Of a stretch of 64,000 nt of DNA, positions 47,816 to 55,512 are shown piece after piece. The notes beneath the pieces were generated by a model. The model saw only the letters and a list, made by a program, of their open reading frames with translations, had not been told where the DNA came from and searched no databases. The position numbers were made by a program, and so were the translations under genes. Source of the DNA: Streptomyces sp. MMBL 11-1 (GTDB lineage Bacteria > Actinomycetota > Actinomycetes > Streptomycetales > Streptomycetaceae); contig NZ_CP117709.1 in NCBI RefSeq assembly GCF_028622875.1, positions 4,963,001-5,027,000 of the forward strand, read 5' to 3'. Each line of letters begins with the position of its first letter. Position 1 is the stretch's first letter.

Positions 47816-49000
47816 CTACGGGGACGCCGCGGACAGGATCACGTCCACGAGCCTTTCCGCAGCGTCCGGGCGGCCGTGCGCCCTGGCCGCAGCGGCCATC
47901 GTCGCCCGGCGCTCCGGATCGTCGAGGAGCGGGCCGACCGCCTCGCGCAGGTGGCCGCCGGTGACCTCGCCGAGCAGGGCGACCGCTGCCCCGGAGTCCT
48001 CCAGGTGCCGGGCGTTGTGGGCCTGTTCGTTCCCGGCCGCGGTCGCGAGCGGGATGAACACGGCGGGCTTGCCCAGGGCGGTCAGCTCGGCCAGGGTGCC
48101 CGCGCCGCTACGGGAGATTACGAGATCTGCCAGGGCCAGGACGTCCGGCAGCTCCGGGCCGACGAAGGCTGTGAGGTGGTACCGGGCGGCCAGGGAGGCC
48201 GGAAGCCCTGCGGCGCGCGCGGACAGCGCCTCCTGGTGGGCCGGACCGCACTGGTGCACCACGTTGGCGCGCTCCAGCAGCCACGGCAGTTCGCCGCCGA
48301 CCACGTCGTTGATCTGCTGCGAGCCCTGTGCGCCTCCGGTGACGTACACCGTCGGAAGCCGCCGGTCGAACGCGTGCAGTCCCAGCGCGGTCACGGCCTT
48401 GTCCGGGTGTCCGGACAGCACCTCCGGGCGTACGGGGTTGCCGGTGACCACCGCCGCTGACCGGACGCTCTCCGGCAGGAGCGGCACGGTCGACTCCGAG
48501 GACACGGCGATCCGCGCGGCGGAACCGGCGAGCTTACGGTTGGCGAGGCCGAGGCGGACGGTCTGCTCGTGGAGGACCAGCGGGACGCGGCACATCCTGG
48601 CGGCGAGCCCGGCCGGCACGGCTACGTAACCGCCCGTGGCGAGCACGACGTGCGGCCGGAAGGCGGAGACAGCGCTGCGTGCCTGGGCGACCCCGAGCGG
48701 CACGCGCGCCATGTCCCGGACGTTGGCCGGCGACACCATCTTCAGCGGGTTGGCGTGACGCCGGATCTTGCCCGTGGCAACGGTGGTGAACGGGATGCCC
48801 TCTGCGCCCGCGACCCGGGCCTCCAAGCCCTCGGCCGTTCCGATCCACAGGACGTCGAGGGTGCGACCGGAAGCCGCCAGGCGTGCCTGCAAGGTGCGGA
48901 TCGCGGTGAGAGCGGGGTACGTGTGACCGCCGGTGCCCCCGCCCGTCACGATCAGGCGGAAGACGGCCGTCTGCTGAGGCGCGGTGTTCACGCTGGGCAC
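47816..49000 (-). CDS. MurG-type UDP-GlcNAc transferase, orphan paralogue
   Basis: This 394-aa GT28-family protein is like MurG, which adds GlcNAc to lipid I. The N-terminal donor/acceptor loop LIVTGGGTGGHTYPALTAIR, the second glycine loop VLATGGYVAVPAGLAARM, and the C-terminal UDP-GlcNAc region SRSGAGTLAELTALGKPAVF with GNEQAHNARHLE are intact. No mur or fts gene is nearby, so it is a second copy outside the dcw cluster. It could act on an altered wall precursor or a glycolipid. Start: GTG 49000 or an inner GTG. Confidence 0.88.
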   Translation of the reverse strand: MPSVNTAPQQTAVFRLIVTGGGTGGHTYPALTAIRTLQARLAASGRTLDVLWIGTAEGLEARVAGAEGIPFTTVATGKIRRHANPLKMVSPANVRDMARVPLGVAQARSAVSAFRPHVVLATGGYVAVPAGLAARMCRVPLVLHEQTVRLGLANRKLAGSAARIAVSSESTVPLLPESVRSAAVVTGNPVRPEVLSGHPDKAVTALGLHAFDRRLPTVYVTGGAQGSQQINDVVGGELPWLLERANVVHQCGPAHQEALSARAAGLPASLAARYHLTAFVGPELPDVLALADLVISRSGAGTLAELTALGKPAVFIPLATAAGNEQAHNARHLEDSGAAVALLGEVTGGHLREAVGPLLDDPERRATMAAAARAHGRPDAAERLVDVILSAASP

Positions 49001-49558
49001 TTTAATGGCTGCTGTCCGGTGGCCGTTCGCGGTCGTCTCGGCGACGGGGGCACCTGGGTCGCCCCTTCGGGCGCGATCTTCGCGTGGATTCCCCGCGGCG
49101 CCGAAGGGAGGTGCCAGGAGCTTGTTCTGAGCTCACGCGACGACTGAACGCTGCTGGGTCGGGTGAGCGCTGGACCGTGCTGGTCACTGGGGTGCCTGGC
49201 GTACGAGAACGCGCTCACCCGAAAGGATTCGCCGGCGCGTTGGTCACGCCGTTGGTCACGGAGGAGGTAGGCGGTCCGTAAAGCGCCTGGTCGAGCGAGC
49301 ACGTGTTGGAGCGACGACCGGGGCCGCCACCCCCCACAGGAGAGGCCCCGGCCGTCTTCCACGGGGTCGCAGCACGACCCCGTACTCATCTCAGCGCCAT
49401 GACTGCGTTTTCTGTCACACCGTCGGCCGGCCGACGAATTGTTGCGGGTTGTACAAGTCATGGACGTGGCCCCCGCCGAGCACGTAGCGTGCTGCTTCGC
49501 GCAGGGTTGCGCAGCAGTTGACCAGCTGCGATGGAGAACGGCAGGGCGGGTTGAGGGA
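49001..49558. promoter_or_regulatory. 558-bp region upstream of the ECF sigma gene with several hairpins
   Basis: No convincing gene is present. It contains an 11-bp perfect inverted repeat, CGGGTGAGCGC (49160-49170) and GCGCTCACCCG (49211-49221), enclosing 40 nt. An 8-bp stem lies at 49318-49351, and a perfect 9-bp stem-loop at 49361-49383 (ACGGGGTCG-CAGCA-CGACCCCGT). The lower-GC stretch near 49400-49450 is the likely promoter of the sigma gene. Confidence 0.5.
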
Positions 49559-50338
49559 GTGCTGGGGGACGACGCGGAGCTGACTGCCGCGGTGCTCGCG
49601 GCACAGGACGGGGACGAGGACGCCTTCCGTGCTGTGTACCGCGCGGTGCAGCCACGGTTGTTGGGCTACATACGGACACTGGTCGGGGAGCCGGACGCCG
49701 AGGACGTGGCGTCCGAGGCGTGGCTGCAGATAGCGCGCGACCTCGACCGCTTCAGTGGTGACGCCGACCGGTTCCGGGGCTGGGCCGCCCGGATCGCGCG
49801 CAACCGCTCGCTGGACCACCTGCGGATGCGCAGCCGCCGCCCCGCGATCGGCGGTGACGAGACCGAGCTGGCCGCGCGCGCCGCCGACTCCGACACCGCG
49901 GGCGACGCCATCGAGGCGCTGGACACCGACCGCACCATGTCCCTCATCGCCCAGCTGCCGCAGGACCAGGCCGAGGCCGTCGTGCTCCGGGTGGTCGTCG
50001 GGCTCGACGCGAAGAGTGCGGCGCGGACCCTGGGCAAGCGGCCCGGGGCCGTACGCACCGCTGCCCACCGCGGCCTCAAGCGACTGGCCGAGCTGCTCGG
50101 CGCGGAGCAGTCCGGGACGAACCGGGCCGACGGCGGGTCCGCCGCGGACGGCGCCTCCACGGACGGCGCCCCGGACCCGGCGCGGGACGCCGACGACGGC
50201 GCGGGTCCGGCGGCGGGCGATGGCGCGGGACTCGGCGCCGTGCCCGCGCAACGCCCCGGGCGGGGCGGTCCGGCGGCGCCCGCCGGGGTCACTCCCGGTG
50301 TGACGCATTCGCGACCGTGGACGCAGAAGGACATGTGA
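49559..50338 (+). CDS. ECF RNA polymerase sigma factor
   Basis: This 259-aa sigma-70-family ECF factor has region 2 (FRAVYRAVQPRLLGYIRTLV, EPDAEDVASEAWLQIARDL, WAARIARNRSLDHLRMR) and region 4 (QLPQDQAEAVVLRVVVGLDA, GKRPGAVRTAAHRGLKRL). A 70-residue low-complexity Asp/Gly/Ala tail follows. The GTG at 49559 lies near a GGGTTGAGGGA site. Its stop overlaps the next ATG by one base (TGATG), marking the next gene as its coupled partner. Confidence 0.9.
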   Translation: MLGDDAELTAAVLAAQDGDEDAFRAVYRAVQPRLLGYIRTLVGEPDAEDVASEAWLQIARDLDRFSGDADRFRGWAARIARNRSLDHLRMRSRRPAIGGDETELAARAADSDTAGDAIEALDTDRTMSLIAQLPQDQAEAVVLRVVVGLDAKSAARTLGKRPGAVRTAAHRGLKRLAELLGAEQSGTNRADGGSAADGASTDGAPDPARDADDGAGPAAGDGAGLGAVPAQRPGRGGPAAPAGVTPGVTHSRPWTQKDM

Positions 50339-51501
50339 TGGCCGACGAGCACTACGAGTGGCTTGACAAGGACGCGGCGGAGACATTGCTCCGCGGCGAA
50401 CCGGTCGTCCCCGTCGGCGACGAGGCCCGCACCGATGCCCTCCGGCTCGCCGAAGCGCTCGGCGCGGCGCGTGAGGAGCTGAGGCCGCCGGCAGGTGAAC
50501 TTCCCGGCGAGGACGCGGCCCTCGCCGCGTTCCGGCAGGCCGGTCACGGCAACGGCGTGGACCGGTTCGCCGCCGCCGGCCGTTCCGCCCCGCTGCACGC
50601 CGTCCACATCGGTTCCCCTCCCGACACCCCGGCCCGCCGCCCGCGCTGGAACCGGCCGGTCCGCTTCGGGCTGGTCGCCTCGCTCGCGGGCTGCGCGCTC
50701 GGCGGGGTGGCGGTGGCCGCCGGTACCGGCGTGTTCGCCGGAGCCTTCGGTGGGCAGGGCTCGCCCACGCCCGCCAGCTCCGTATCGGCCGCCGTGACCC
50801 CCGGGCCGCTGGTCTCCGACGGACACACCGATGACCCGTCGTCCCCGGCGGACCCGTCCTCGCCCGACGAGTCGGAGGAGCCCTCCTCGCCCGCCGCCCG
50901 GGAATCCGACGCGTCCGAGAAGCCCGACGGCGCGCGAACGGACCCCGCCGGCACGGAGCCCGGTGAGACCCGTCCGGGCAGCCCGGACCAGCCGGGCGGC
51001 GGCGGCCGCGAGGAGGCGGCCGGGGGCGGTGACGGCCAGGGCGAACAGCCTGGCGGCTCCGGCGACGACAAGGGCTCCGGGAGCTGGTACGAGCAGTCCG
51101 TCAAGGCCTGCAAGGCCTTCCGCGACGGCACCCTGGACGACCGGACCCGACGGCAGCTGATCCAGTACGCCAAGGGCGAGAAGAACCTGGAGCGCTTCTG
51201 CGACCGCCTCCTCGGCGGAAGCGGCGGAAGCGGCGGAAGCGGTGGGAACGGCGGAAGCGGCGGGAACGGTGGGAGCGGAGGCTCCGGCGGCTCCGGGGGC
51301 TCCGGTGGTTCCGGTGGCGGGGACGACGACGATGACGGCGGTGACGGCGGTCAGAGCGGGCCGGGCGGCGGCTCGCTGCCGCCCGTCTCCTTCCAGCCCG
51401 TACCGCGCTCCGCCATGGCCCCGGAGACGGGGGCCGGGACGGACACCGAGGCCCCGCCGCGCCCGGAGAGCACCGGCATGGCCTCCGTAATCACCCGCTG
51501 A
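50338..51501 (+). CDS. Membrane protein coupled to the sigma factor (putative anti-sigma)
   Basis: This 387-aa protein has a cytoplasmic N-terminus (MADEHYEWLDKDAAETLLRG, helical), one membrane helix (about 118-140, FGLVASLAGCALGGVAVAAG) and an extracytoplasmic acidic Ser/Pro/Glu linker. A conserved block follows (ACKAFRDGTLDDRTRRQLIQ, NLERFCDRLLGG), then a GGS/GGN repeat run and an Asp-rich tail. One-base overlap with the sigma gene supports an anti-sigma role. No zinc ZAS motif is visible, so that is inference. Confidence 0.78.
   Translation: MADEHYEWLDKDAAETLLRGEPVVPVGDEARTDALRLAEALGAAREELRPPAGELPGEDAALAAFRQAGHGNGVDRFAAAGRSAPLHAVHIGSPPDTPARRPRWNRPVRFGLVASLAGCALGGVAVAAGTGVFAGAFGGQGSPTPASSVSAAVTPGPLVSDGHTDDPSSPADPSSPDESEEPSSPAARESDASEKPDGARTDPAGTEPGETRPGSPDQPGGGGREEAAGGGDGQGEQPGGSGDDKGSGSWYEQSVKACKAFRDGTLDDRTRRQLIQYAKGEKNLERFCDRLLGGSGGSGGSGGNGGSGGNGGSGGSGGSGGSGGSGGGDDDDDGGDGGQSGPGGGSLPPVSFQPVPRSAMAPETGAGTDTEAPPRPESTGMASVITR
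51213..51320 (+). repeat. GGS/GGN-coding microsatellite in the anti-sigma-like gene
   Basis: About twelve 9-bp GGCGGAAGC/GGCTCCGGT units encode (GGS)n. The frame-keeping period means it can vary in length without frameshift. Confidence 0.85.
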
Positions 51502-51813
51502 CCTGCGGGTCCGTTGTCCCGTGCGAGCGGCCCTCGGCCCTGTCGTCACCCTGCTTCGCAGGGCTGCCCCTCGGGGGCGGACAGAACGTTCGAGGACAGG
51601 GCCCGGCGGCCAGGTGTGACGCTTTCCGGAGGTTGGGCGCAGTACAGAGTGAGCCGACTGGTCATCGGCCGCGCAACGAGCCGGGGTTCCCCCCGTACCT
51701 TCGGCTCAGCGCATCGGCGCGGGCGGGACACGTTCCCCCGGTCCCGCCCGCGCCCTCTCCTCCCTCGTACCGGCCGTACGCCGGATCACCGGTATCGGAT
51801 CACCGGCACCGGA
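51502..51813. other. Intergenic region with a nested hairpin element
   Basis: This 312-bp gap lies between convergent genes and shows no gene. The notable part is 51537-51603: outer arms GGCCCTGTC and GACAGGGCC, an inner CCCTG-CTTCG-CAGGG stem with a TTCG loop, and GCCCC-TC-GGGGGC. Near its end, ACCGG/CGGATCACCGGTATCGG repeats (about 51781-51820) run into the L,D-transpeptidase 3' end. Confidence 0.7.
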
Positions 51814-52755
51814 TCACCAGTAGACGACGACCTTGTCGCCGTTCTTCACCTGGTCGAACAGCGCCGAGACCTTCTTCTTGTCCCGTACGTTGACGCAGCC
51901 GTGCGAGGCGCCGCCGTAACCGTTGGCCGCGAAGTCGGCGGAGTAGTGCACCGCCTGGCCGCCGCTGAAGAACAGGGCGTACGGCATCGGGGTGTCGTAG
52001 AGCGTCGACACATGGTCCCGGGACTTCCAGAACACCTCGAACACGCCCTCGCGGGTAGGCGTGTACTCCGAGCCGAAGCGCACGTCCATCGCGGAGACGA
52101 CCTTGCCGTCGTTCATCCACGCCAGGGTGCGGCTCTTCTTGCTGATGCACAGGACCCGGCCCGTCAGGCACCGCTTGTCCGGCGTGGCCACCGGCCGCTC
52201 GGTCGGCGGGGCCAGCTCGGTGGCCGTCGGCACCCGGGTCATGGCCAGCAGCCGCTGCCAGGTGACCGCGTCGGTGCTTCCGGTGACCGGCAGCCGCCGC
52301 TTGGCCTGAAAAGACCGTACGGCGTCGGCGGTGACGGAGCCGTAGTAGCCGGTGGGATTGCGCCCGAAGTGGCCGATCTGGCGCAGCCGGGCCTGGAGTT
52401 CCCGCACCCGGTCGCTCTCGGACCCCGTACGCATCAGGACGCGCGGGGGCGGTGCGGTGCTCGGCTCCGGAGCCGGCCGGGCCGTCGTCGGGGCCGGGGC
52501 CGGGGTGGACGTTGACGGGCTCGGCGGTGGCGCGGTGCTCGGCTTCGCGTCCTCGGTCGTGGGTGCGGGGGCCGTGAGGAAGGGGCTCGGGGTCGGTGCG
52601 GCCGCCTGGGTGGCCCGCACCGGCGGCGGCGCGTCCTGCGCCCCTGCGGCGGTCCCGGGCTCGCACCCCGTCGCGAGGGCGGCCAGCGCGACGAGGGAGA
52701 CGGCGGTGACGCGACGCCCCTGGGGCCGCCCGCCCCCACACCGCTCGGCGGTCAT
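51814..52755 (-). CDS. L,D-transpeptidase lipoprotein with peptidoglycan-binding domain
   Basis: This protein of about 313 aa carries a YkuD L,D-transpeptidase domain, forming 3-3 crosslinks or anchoring proteins. The catalytic motif is HYSADFAANGYGGASHGCVN with Cys287. An N-terminal peptidoglycan-binding domain (SDRVRELQARLRQIGHFGRN) precedes it. The signal peptide ends in lipobox LAALATGC. The ATG at 52755 (GGAGCGG upstream) gives this clean lipoprotein signal; the frame also starts at ATG 52890 with GGGGGA upstream, adding 45 residues. Confidence 0.9.
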   Translation of the reverse strand: MTAERCGGGRPQGRRVTAVSLVALAALATGCEPGTAAGAQDAPPPVRATQAAAPTPSPFLTAPAPTTEDAKPSTAPPPSPSTSTPAPAPTTARPAPEPSTAPPPRVLMRTGSESDRVRELQARLRQIGHFGRNPTGYYGSVTADAVRSFQAKRRLPVTGSTDAVTWQRLLAMTRVPTATELAPPTERPVATPDKRCLTGRVLCISKKSRTLAWMNDGKVVSAMDVRFGSEYTPTREGVFEVFWKSRDHVSTLYDTPMPYALFFSGGQAVHYSADFAANGYGGASHGCVNVRDKKKVSALFDQVKNGDKVVVYW

Positions 52756-53131
52756 GTCCGCTCCGTGTCCCCGTTCCGGTCCCAGTTGCGGTCCCGGCCC
52801 CAGTTCCGGCCCCGGTATCGCTGCCGTCGTCCGTGCTTCGCCCGGGCCCCATGCTCCCCGGCCGTCCCACCCGCTGTTCGTGTCCGCCATGTTCGGTCCC
52901 CCTGGCTCACCCGCCGGCCCGGTGCCTCCTGTACGGAATTCCCGTCCGGCCCGGTCACCGAATCCTCCGCCGGACGCCGGTCGCGCGTCCAGACCCCCGA
53001 GGGGTGGCCCGGTGGATCATGGCCGGTCCGGCCCGCCGCGCCCCTGCCTCTCCCGGGCGCCGCCGGACGGCCGGCATCGCCTGGTGAAACCCCCTGGACG
53101 GCGCCCCGTACGGGCGTGCGAGACTCCGTTC

Positions 53132-53815
53132 ATGCTGGGTGTCACCGATCTTCCGACCTATCTCGCCGGTCTGGCGCTGATCGTTCTTCTGCCGGGGCCG
53201 AACTCGCTGTACGTGCTCTCCGTCGCCGCCCGGCGCGGCGTGCGCACCGGCTATTCGGCCGCCGCGGGTGTCTGGACCGGGGACGCCATCCTGATGACGC
53301 TCTCCGCGCTCGGCGCCGCGTCCCTGCTCCAGACCACGCCCCTGCTCTTCGCGATCGTCAAGTACGCGGGCGCGGCCTATCTGACCTGGATGGCCATCGG
53401 GATGCTGCGGGCGGCCGTGTCCCTGTGGCGCGAGCGGCATCAGCGCACCGCCGAGCTGGTGGAGACGGTCGACACGGCGCAGACGGCTGGGGCCCCCGGG
53501 GCGAAGGCTCCCGCGGAGAGGCCCTACCGCCGGGCGCTGGTGGTCAGCCTGATCAATCCGAAGGCGATCCTGTTCCTGATCTCCTTCTTCGTCCAGTTCG
53601 TCGACCCGGGCTATGCCTACCCGGCGCTCTCGTTCCTGGTGCTGGGCACGCTGCTCCAGCTCGCCAGCTTCGCGTACCTCTCGGTGCTGATCTTCGGCGG
53701 CACCCGCCTGGCCGCCGCCTTCCGTCGCCGTAAGCGACTGTCGGCGGGGGCCACTTCGGCGGCCGGCGTTCTGTTTCTCGGGTTCGCGGCCAAGCTCTCG
53801 CTGAGCAGCGTGTAG
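53132..53815 (+). CDS. leuE: LysE/RhtB-family exporter, leucine efflux LeuE-like
   Basis: This 227-aa amino-acid exporter has the family's six-helix layout, starting LPTYLAGLALIVLLPGPNSL with the conserved PGPN motif, and GVWTGDAILMTLSALGAASL. ATG 53132. A central charged loop is longer than average. The exact substrate is inferred from LeuE similarity only. Confidence 0.88.
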   Translation: MLGVTDLPTYLAGLALIVLLPGPNSLYVLSVAARRGVRTGYSAAAGVWTGDAILMTLSALGAASLLQTTPLLFAIVKYAGAAYLTWMAIGMLRAAVSLWRERHQRTAELVETVDTAQTAGAPGAKAPAERPYRRALVVSLINPKAILFLISFFVQFVDPGYAYPALSFLVLGTLLQLASFAYLSVLIFGGTRLAAAFRRRKRLSAGATSAAGVLFLGFAAKLSLSSV

Positions 53816-53888
53816 CCGCACACAGGGGGAAGAGCCGGGGGAGGAGCCACGGGAAGAGCCGGTCGCACCCCTCGGCGCTGCCGGGTCC

Positions 53889-54064
53889 TCAGTGGTGCCA
53901 GGCTTTTCCCCCGACGTTGTGGATCATCCGCTGGAGCACCTTGGGCGCGGCGACGAACTCCGCCTCGGGGATGCCCTCGTGGATCTCCGAGCTCGCCCGC
54001 GCGACCCGGGCGTACGCCTTCCCGCGCAGCGCCCGGCGGGCGAGTCCCCCGCGTCGTCGTGTGA
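53889..54064 (-). pseudogene. 3' gene fragment next to the IS right end
   Basis: On the minus strand an open frame, without start, ends at TGA 53889-53891. It encodes LARRALRGKAYARVARASSE, IHEGIPEAEFVAAPKVLQRM and IHNVGGKAWHH. Composition and regular acidic/basic pattern look coding. Upstream it runs straight into the right end of the TnpB element, so it is probably the tail of a gene split or truncated by the insertion. The family is not recognised. Confidence 0.5.
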
Positions 54065-54250
54065 TTGACCATCCTCGCCCTCATAAGTGGGGGCGATTCC
54101 CTTCAGCTCGCGTGAGCGGGCTTGGGGGTTTCACGCATCCGCCTCCGTCTGGTGGCCGGGACTCGCACCCGAGGGGTGCTGCGCGTGCTGTTGGTGACCG
54201 TGCCACCGGTCCGGCGGGCACGGGCCTCGATCTCTACCGAGGCGTTGTGG
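54065..54250 (-). ncRNA. Putative omega-RNA (reRNA) of TnpB, scaffold part
   Basis: TnpB proteins use a guide RNA transcribed from the 3' part of tnpB through the element right end. The terminal hairpin and TCAA end fit. The guide would then be read from the flank: TCACACGACGACGCGGGGGA on the minus strand from 54064 downward. The 5' limit is a guess. Expression is not shown. Confidence 0.5.
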
Positions 54251-55386
54251 TCGGCGTCGTCCTCGTGTCCGCAGTGGACACAGGCGAACAGCCGGCCGCA
54301 TCCCTTGCGGGATTGGGGGTCGACCCGGCCGCAGGCGGCGCAGGTCCGGGAGGTGTGGAACGGTGGTACGACCCGCAGTTCCGAGCCGTACTGGCGGGCC
54401 TTGTAGGCGAGCTGGCGCCGTCGTTCGCCGGGGGTGTTGTCCAGGATCGACCGGTTGAGTCCGGCCTTGGCCCTGACGTTCTTGCCCGGCTTCTCGGCGG
54501 TGCCCTTGGCGGAAGCCGTCATGTTCTTCACGCGCAGGTCCTCGATACCGACCATGCCGTGGTTTTTGGCGAGGTCGGTGGTGAGTTTGTGCGTGAAGTC
54601 CTGGCGGCGGTTGGCCTGCCTGGTCCTGAGCTTGCCGATGCCCTCGATCGTCTTGCGCAGGCGGCGACTGTACTTCCCTCCGTTGTGCTTCTTGGCGTAC
54701 GTGAGCTGGCGGGCCTTCCTCTGTTCCAGGTGCTTGAGCCGCTTCTTCTCGCTGTCCGTCAGCGACGGTGGCATGAGGCGCGGTGCGGACTCGGTGGAGA
54801 CGTACGCGGATGCGGAGACGCCGAAGTCCACGCCGCAGCCGGGTTTGCCGTTCGGGGTGGCGGGCTTGGTCCCGGTGTGGACGCCGAAGGAGATGTGCCA
54901 GCCGTTGCCGTCCCGCGAGATGGTGGCGTTGCGGATCGTCCCCCCGATGGCACGGGACAACCGGAACCGGAGCCGTCCCAGCTTCGGAATACGCACCTCG
55001 GCCCATTTGCGGTTGAGCTTGCGGACTTCGACCGCCTGTCCTGGGAACGGGATGGACAGGCGGTGGCCGCGCTTCTTCCATGCCGGGAACCTCGCCGGGT
55101 GGTCCGGGTTCCAGAAGTTGTCGTACGCGGCGTCGAGACGGCGAAGGATCTGCTGCCCGGCCTGTGCGGGCAGGTCCCCCACCCAGTCCAGCTCGGCGCG
55201 GGCGGCGGTGAGGTGCTTGCACTGCTCGACGGAGCGCAGCGTGTACCCCCGCTGCTCCCACAGGTACACCCGCTGTTCCAGGGTGACGTTCCACAGAGCA
55301 CGCCCGGTGTGCCCCCACCCGGTCAGGACCGACTCCTGCTCCCCGGTGGGGTACGCACGGTACTTGCGCCCCGCATCCGCCTTCAC
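54103..55386 (-). CDS. tnpB: TnpB, RNA-guided nuclease of an IS605-type element
   Basis: This 427-aa TnpB/OrfB is a compact relative of Cas12. The RuvC residues are all present: Asp187 (GCGVDFGVSASAYV), Glu282 (GMVGIEDLRVKNM) and Asp379 (DDADHNASVEIEA). The zinc ribbon is CAACGRVDPQSRKGCGRLFA plus CVHCG. The N-terminal WED/REC-like part has RKYRAYPTGEQESVLTGWGH. The GTG at 55386 is preferred over TTG 55395; the open frame to 55572 runs into non-TnpB sequence. It seems intact. Confidence 0.93.
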   Translation of the reverse strand: MKADAGRKYRAYPTGEQESVLTGWGHTGRALWNVTLEQRVYLWEQRGYTLRSVEQCKHLTAARAELDWVGDLPAQAGQQILRRLDAAYDNFWNPDHPARFPAWKKRGHRLSIPFPGQAVEVRKLNRKWAEVRIPKLGRLRFRLSRAIGGTIRNATISRDGNGWHISFGVHTGTKPATPNGKPGCGVDFGVSASAYVSTESAPRLMPPSLTDSEKKRLKHLEQRKARQLTYAKKHNGGKYSRRLRKTIEGIGKLRTRQANRRQDFTHKLTTDLAKNHGMVGIEDLRVKNMTASAKGTAEKPGKNVRAKAGLNRSILDNTPGERRRQLAYKARQYGSELRVVPPFHTSRTCAACGRVDPQSRKGCGRLFACVHCGHEDDADHNASVEIEARARRTGGTVTNSTRSTPRVRVPATRRRRMRETPKPAHAS

Positions 55387-55512
55387 ACCGACCAACGTAC
55401 TCAGAGCACACGACAACTGCCCCTGGCATAGCAGTCGTTCACCCCTACGAGAGCAACAGGGAACATTCGTTCGGATGGAAAACGAAGGAGCGGGCATCTT
55501 CGTATCAGGTAG

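Noticed and set aside
49001..49558. Integrase or att-site remnant in the gap before the sigma gene
   Set aside because: Hairpins and repeats are present but no tRNA, recombinase-like frame or direct att repeat.
54131..55429. 432-codon frame antiparallel-phase to tnpB, and a 615- or 504-codon + frame over the same bases
   Set aside because: Only the tnpB phase has recognisable motifs; the others are low-complexity shadows.
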